A DNA stretch of 64,000 bases from an uncultured Lachnospiraceae bacterium (lineage in GTDB: Bacteria; Bacillota; Clostridia; Lachnospirales; Lachnospiraceae). The position numbers and the translations under genes are program-made. The notes below the pieces were generated by a model. The model was not told the DNA's origin. It worked only from the letters and a program-made list of their open reading frames with translations, and made no database searches. Shown piece by piece: positions 61,159 to 64,000 of this stretch. Positions within the stretch are counted from its first letter, which is position 1. Each line of letters starts with the position of its first letter. The stretch covers positions 127,192 to 191,191 of the forward strand of contig CAKRFU010000003.1 of assembly GCA_934320845.1 (NCBI GenBank), in the 5' to 3' direction.

Positions 61159-61171
61159 GAGGCGGTAATTG

Positions 61172-61450
61172 ATGTCGAGAGAAGAACAGGTAATTGAGGA
61201 AAAGTTGGAAAATCTTTTGAATGCGATCATTATCTACCGAGACGTAGAAAAGAAAGCATTGCAGAGGATCACAGAACTTCTTGCTAAGAAGGGAATCACG
61301 GTCAGTTCATCGGAGTTATCAAAGATGGATGAACAGGCGATTCGTGAGAAACTTCGTGAAACAGCCGAAACAAGAAGGCAGGAAGAAATGGCAGTGGCTG
61401 AAAACCATGCCTATGAAGTGAGAGAGGAGGAGCGTGGATGTCGGAGATAA
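61172..61450 (+). CDS. Small helical hypothetical protein, 92 residues
   Basis: A charged helical protein (EEQVIEEKLENLLNAIIIYRDVEKKALQRI). Ribosome site AGGAGG is ten bases from ATG 61172; TTG 61169 is also possible. It overlaps the pcfB start by 13 bases. No family recognised. Translationally linked with PcfB, so it likely shares the transfer role. Confidence 0.65.
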   Translation: MSREEQVIEEKLENLLNAIIIYRDVEKKALQRITELLAKKGITVSSSELSKMDEQAIREKLRETAETRRQEEMAVAENHAYEVREEERGCRR

Positions 61451-62547
61451 GTGATGCAGTACAGATTATCCGTGTCGGTTACGATACGATTGAGATTGCC
61501 ATGAAAGTGGGAAGCGGCTCCATTGAGATGATGCAGAAAGCGGTGAATCTTCTGATCGGTCTTTTGGAACATGAAAAGACGATGGGTAAGACTACTCTGA
61601 AGGGATTGCTGGAAAAGGGTGGCGATATACAGGTGCTTACCTTTGCTGATGAGGACTTAAAAAAATTTCAGAAGCTGGCAAAGAAATACGGCATTTTATA
61701 TTCTGTGATGCCGGATGCAGATCGAAAGGATGGGATCACGGAGGTGCTTTTTCATAGTGAAGCGGCACCGAGACTTCGTATGATCTGCCAGAAGTTAAAA
61801 AACGGTCGTATGTTTGATATGGACGAATATCTGAAGAATGGCAACGAGGAGCAGTTGAATCAGCTTCTTGATTTTCTGGAGAAAGAAAAAAAGGGAAAAA
61901 AGAGTCTCCACACGGATGTAACCGAACCAATCCTTGACGGGCTGATCGAAAAGGTTGGTCACTATGCTATGGAGAAAAAGGCGATCCGTGTGGAGGATAT
62001 TCAGAATGATTTCCAGATGGAATCCAAGCAGGCTGAAGATGTGCTCCATAAGTTAAAGACGATTGGTGTTGTGTCGGAACCGGACGGACAGGGAAATTAT
62101 CCGGTGGTGATGGATCAGGAGTCTTTTGAGAAGAGGATCAACAGATATCAGGAATTATCAAACCGGATGCGTCAGATTGCTGCAGCAAAGAATACAGCAC
62201 TGACAGACATTACGATCACGAAGCAGTTGATCGCTGCGGAGAATGACCATGCGGTGAAAACCAGAGTACCGGGGATGTATGGCAGCAATGTGGGTTATAT
62301 CTGGATCAGAAAAGAGGACATTATGGAAATTCACAATGGAAAGACGCTTCTTACTTATCTGGATAAGGAAAAGGATTATAAGATCTATTCTGAGGATAAC
62401 CGTGTCCTTTATACCATGAAGGGAGAAGATTTGTATGCCAAGCATTATGACCGGGTGGAGCGGACGGTCAGAGAAAGATATCAGAAGGTGAAGCAGTCAC
62501 CGGATAAGAATGTGGTCCGAACCCACAGTGAAGTGAGGAGGAGATAG
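61438..62547 (+). CDS. pcfB: PcfB-family protein (DUF3801)
   Basis: A 369-residue protein whose N-terminal 130 residues match PcfB (AVQIIRVGYDTIEIAMKVGSG, then LLEKGGDIQVLTFADEDLKKFQKLAKKYGILY). PcfB of enterococcal conjugation helps the VirD4-like coupling protein. Residues about 165-225 look like an FtsK-gamma-type winged helix (EDIQNDFQMESKQAEDVLHK, IGVVSEPDGQGNYPV), unusual for the shorter PcfB and suited to sequence reading on DNA. The C-terminal part is unknown. It stops two bases before the coupling gene. Confidence 0.82.
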   Translation: MSEISDAVQIIRVGYDTIEIAMKVGSGSIEMMQKAVNLLIGLLEHEKTMGKTTLKGLLEKGGDIQVLTFADEDLKKFQKLAKKYGILYSVMPDADRKDGITEVLFHSEAAPRLRMICQKLKNGRMFDMDEYLKNGNEEQLNQLLDFLEKEKKGKKSLHTDVTEPILDGLIEKVGHYAMEKKAIRVEDIQNDFQMESKQAEDVLHKLKTIGVVSEPDGQGNYPVVMDQESFEKRINRYQELSNRMRQIAAAKNTALTDITITKQLIAAENDHAVKTRVPGMYGSNVGYIWIRKEDIMEIHNGKTLLTYLDKEKDYKIYSEDNRVLYTMKGEDLYAKHYDRVERTVRERYQKVKQSPDKNVVRTHSEVRRR

Positions 62548-62549
62548 TC

Positions 62550-63929
62550 ATGCAGACAACAAAGAAGAAACCCAATATTTTGCTGATCGTGCTTGGAGCT
62601 GTGCTTGCCTCTTATCTTGGTTATCTAGTGGCAGGAGCATGGAGGGAGGGCATTGAGTTTAATGCTTTCCTGGAACGGTTTGAGATGGTATGTGCCTATC
62701 CCTTAAAGGATTATTTTAATGAGTACACATTCCGCATGGTCGGCTATGCACTGGCTGCCTATGCGATTGGTGTGGTTATGTATTATACCAGTCAGCGAAA
62801 TTATATGCCCGGAAAGGAATTTGGTACTTCCAAACTGGCAAATGTGAAACAGGTTAATAAGGTATTAGCGGATAAAGAGGAGACGAATAACCGTATCCTA
62901 AGTCAGAATGTGCGTATGAGTCTGAATACCAGACAAACGAAGTTAAATAACAATATGCTGATCATCGGTGGTTCCGGAGCAGGAAAAACTTTCTATGAGG
63001 TAAAACCGAATCTGATGCAGATGAACAGTTCTTTTATTATTACCGATCCAAAAGGAGAGATCCTTCGCAGTACCGGAGCGATGTTAAAAGCGAATGGTTA
63101 CAATGTAAAAGTGATCAACCTGTTGGAGATGGACAAGTCGGATTGTTACAATCCATTCTCTTATATAAGAGAAGAAACGGATGTGGTCAAGCTGATCACA
63201 AATATTATGAGTAATACGACACCAAAGGGATCGACTCCGAGCGATCCTTTCTGGGAAAAGGCAGAGGGCTTATTTTTACAAGCTCTCTTTTATTATGTCT
63301 GGCTGGAGGAAAAGCCGGAAAAAAGAAACTTTGCTACTGTATTGAAGCTGATGGGAGAAGCGGAAGTGACCGAAAAAGGGAAGCCATCGCCGCTTGATGT
63401 CCGGATGAAATTTCTGGAGGAAAGCAGCCCGCTTGGCTTAAATCATCCGGCAGTGAAGCAGTATAACAAGTGTATGCGTGGTGCCGGAGATACGGTTCGT
63501 TCCATTATTATCAGTGCCAATTCCAGACTGGCAACATTGGAGAATAAGCAGGTTCTTCGCCTGTTATCAAAGGATGAGCTTAATCTGGCAGAGCTTGGTG
63601 TAGGAGTAAATGGAGATGCGGAAACGAAAACAGCATTGTTTTGTGTGATCCCGGATTCGGATAAAACCTATAATTTCATTATCGGTATGCTATATACACA
63701 GATCTTTCAGGAGCTGTATTTTCAGGCGGACTTTAACTGTGGAGGCAGACTTCCGATCCATGTCACATTTATGCTGGATGAATTTGCAAATGTTGCCCTG
63801 CCGGATGATTATTGTTCCCTGCTTTCTACGATGCGGTCCAGAGAGATTTCTTCTGTGATCATCATTCAGAACTTAGCACAGCTAAAAGCGTTGTTTAAGG
63901 ACACTTGGGAAACGATTCCCGGTAACTGT
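62550..63929 (+). CDS. virD4: VirD4/PcfC-type coupling protein, interrupted by an intron
   Basis: The T4SS coupling ATPase links relaxosome and channel. Visible: two N-terminal membrane spans (NILLIVLGAVLASYLGYLV; MVGYALAAYAIGVVMYY), Walker A GGSGAGKT near residue 140, ITDPKGEI, and Walker B in FMLDEFANVALPDD near residue 408. The frame continues to LKALFKDTWETIPGNC, a strongly conserved segment normally followed by DTFVYLGG, but here the next codons read VRPEVASAI and stop at 63957-63959. The break coincides with GTGCGCCC, a group II intron start, so 63929 is the end of exon 1. Splicing would restore the protein if exon 2 lies downstream. Confidence 0.88.
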
Positions 63930-64000
63930 GTGCGCCCAGAAGTCGCCAGCGCAATATAAATTGGTGACGTGGTACTTACAGGATACCGCCTTTAGCAAGT
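63930..64000 (+). mobile_element. Group II intron, 5' end (partial)
   Basis: The coupling-gene frame is broken exactly where GTGCGCCCAG begins, matching the 5' GUGYG consensus of bacterial group II introns. The next bases form stems as expected for domain I: GTCGCCA (63942 on) with TTGGTGAC, and GGTA with TACC. The window ends 71 bases in, so the intron-encoded reverse transcriptase and the 3' end are not in view. A start two bases earlier (GTGTG) is also possible. Confidence 0.75.

Overview
The window looks like chromosome of an anaerobic, low-GC, spore-capable Firmicute, most likely a Lachnospiraceae (Clostridia). The evidence is A+T-rich DNA with strong AGGAGG ribosome sites and TTGACA/TATAAT promoters, a 1187-residue pyruvate:ferredoxin oxidoreductase, B12-dependent methionine synthase without the reactivation domain, dipicolinate synthase A/B (spore formation), a one-protein PTS glucose permease, and LytTR/LytS signalling. 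Species cannot be fixed from the sequence alone.

Chromosomal part (1-45,000). From 1 to 1.9 kb are the end of a penicillin-binding protein, a Nudix hydrolase, an orphan CheY and tRNA-Leu(CAA). From 2.0 to 8.3 kb is a sulfur cluster: nifS, nifU, mnmA, then a 29-codon leader peptide ending Cys-Cys-Cys-stop, O-acetylhomoserine sulfhydrylase, cysK, and a divergently facing Rrf2/IscR-type repressor with a three-Cys ligand set. The leader promoter and the repressor promoter share an operator-like element over their -35 boxes, so one regulator probably controls both. Between the repressor and ptsG (8.3-8.54 kb) is a multi-stem structured RNA candidate with no gene in it. From 8.7 to 27.7 kb are mostly housekeeping genes: ptsG, an IspD/TarI cytidylyltransferase, queA, a lipid kinase, dus, asnB, dpaAB, a LytTR regulator, a TPR lipoprotein, hflX, folA, aroF and nifJ. 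From 27.8 to 32.4 kb is a decayed locus: a truncated LytS-type kinase, a response regulator fused in frame to the middle of a glycine-rich surface protein, an in-frame stop, then a frameshift. From 32.7 to 45.0 kb are an MFS exporter, tmcAL, a secreted protein, metH, a glycosyltransferase, a propeller protein, a sialate O-acetylesterase, greA and lysS.

Mobile part (45,000-64,000). Just after lysS base composition rises and an integrative and conjugative element begins. Its order is a ParB-like protein, a four-copy zinc-ribbon protein, a repeat cluster followed by actin-type ParM and ParR (a type II partition module), small membrane proteins, a 1560-residue LPQTG surface adhesin with about nine SpaA/Cna-B-like repeats, a DUF5688-like protein, RadC, a Toprim primase-like protein, a dense array of hairpins and phased 19-bp repeats that is probably oriT, MobC, a MobP-type relaxase, a coiled-coil protein, PcfB and the VirD4/PcfC coupling protein. 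The coupling gene is cut at a conserved position by sequence that begins like a group II intron, and the window ends inside it. The integrase and the right end are not in view.

The observations most worth follow-up are the Cys-Cys-Cys leader with its shared Rrf2 operator, the unassigned structured RNA at 8.3 kb, the oriT-like array at 57.1-57.5 kb, the parC-like repeats at 47.5 kb, the regulator/surface-protein fusion at 29.2 kb, and the intron in the coupling gene.
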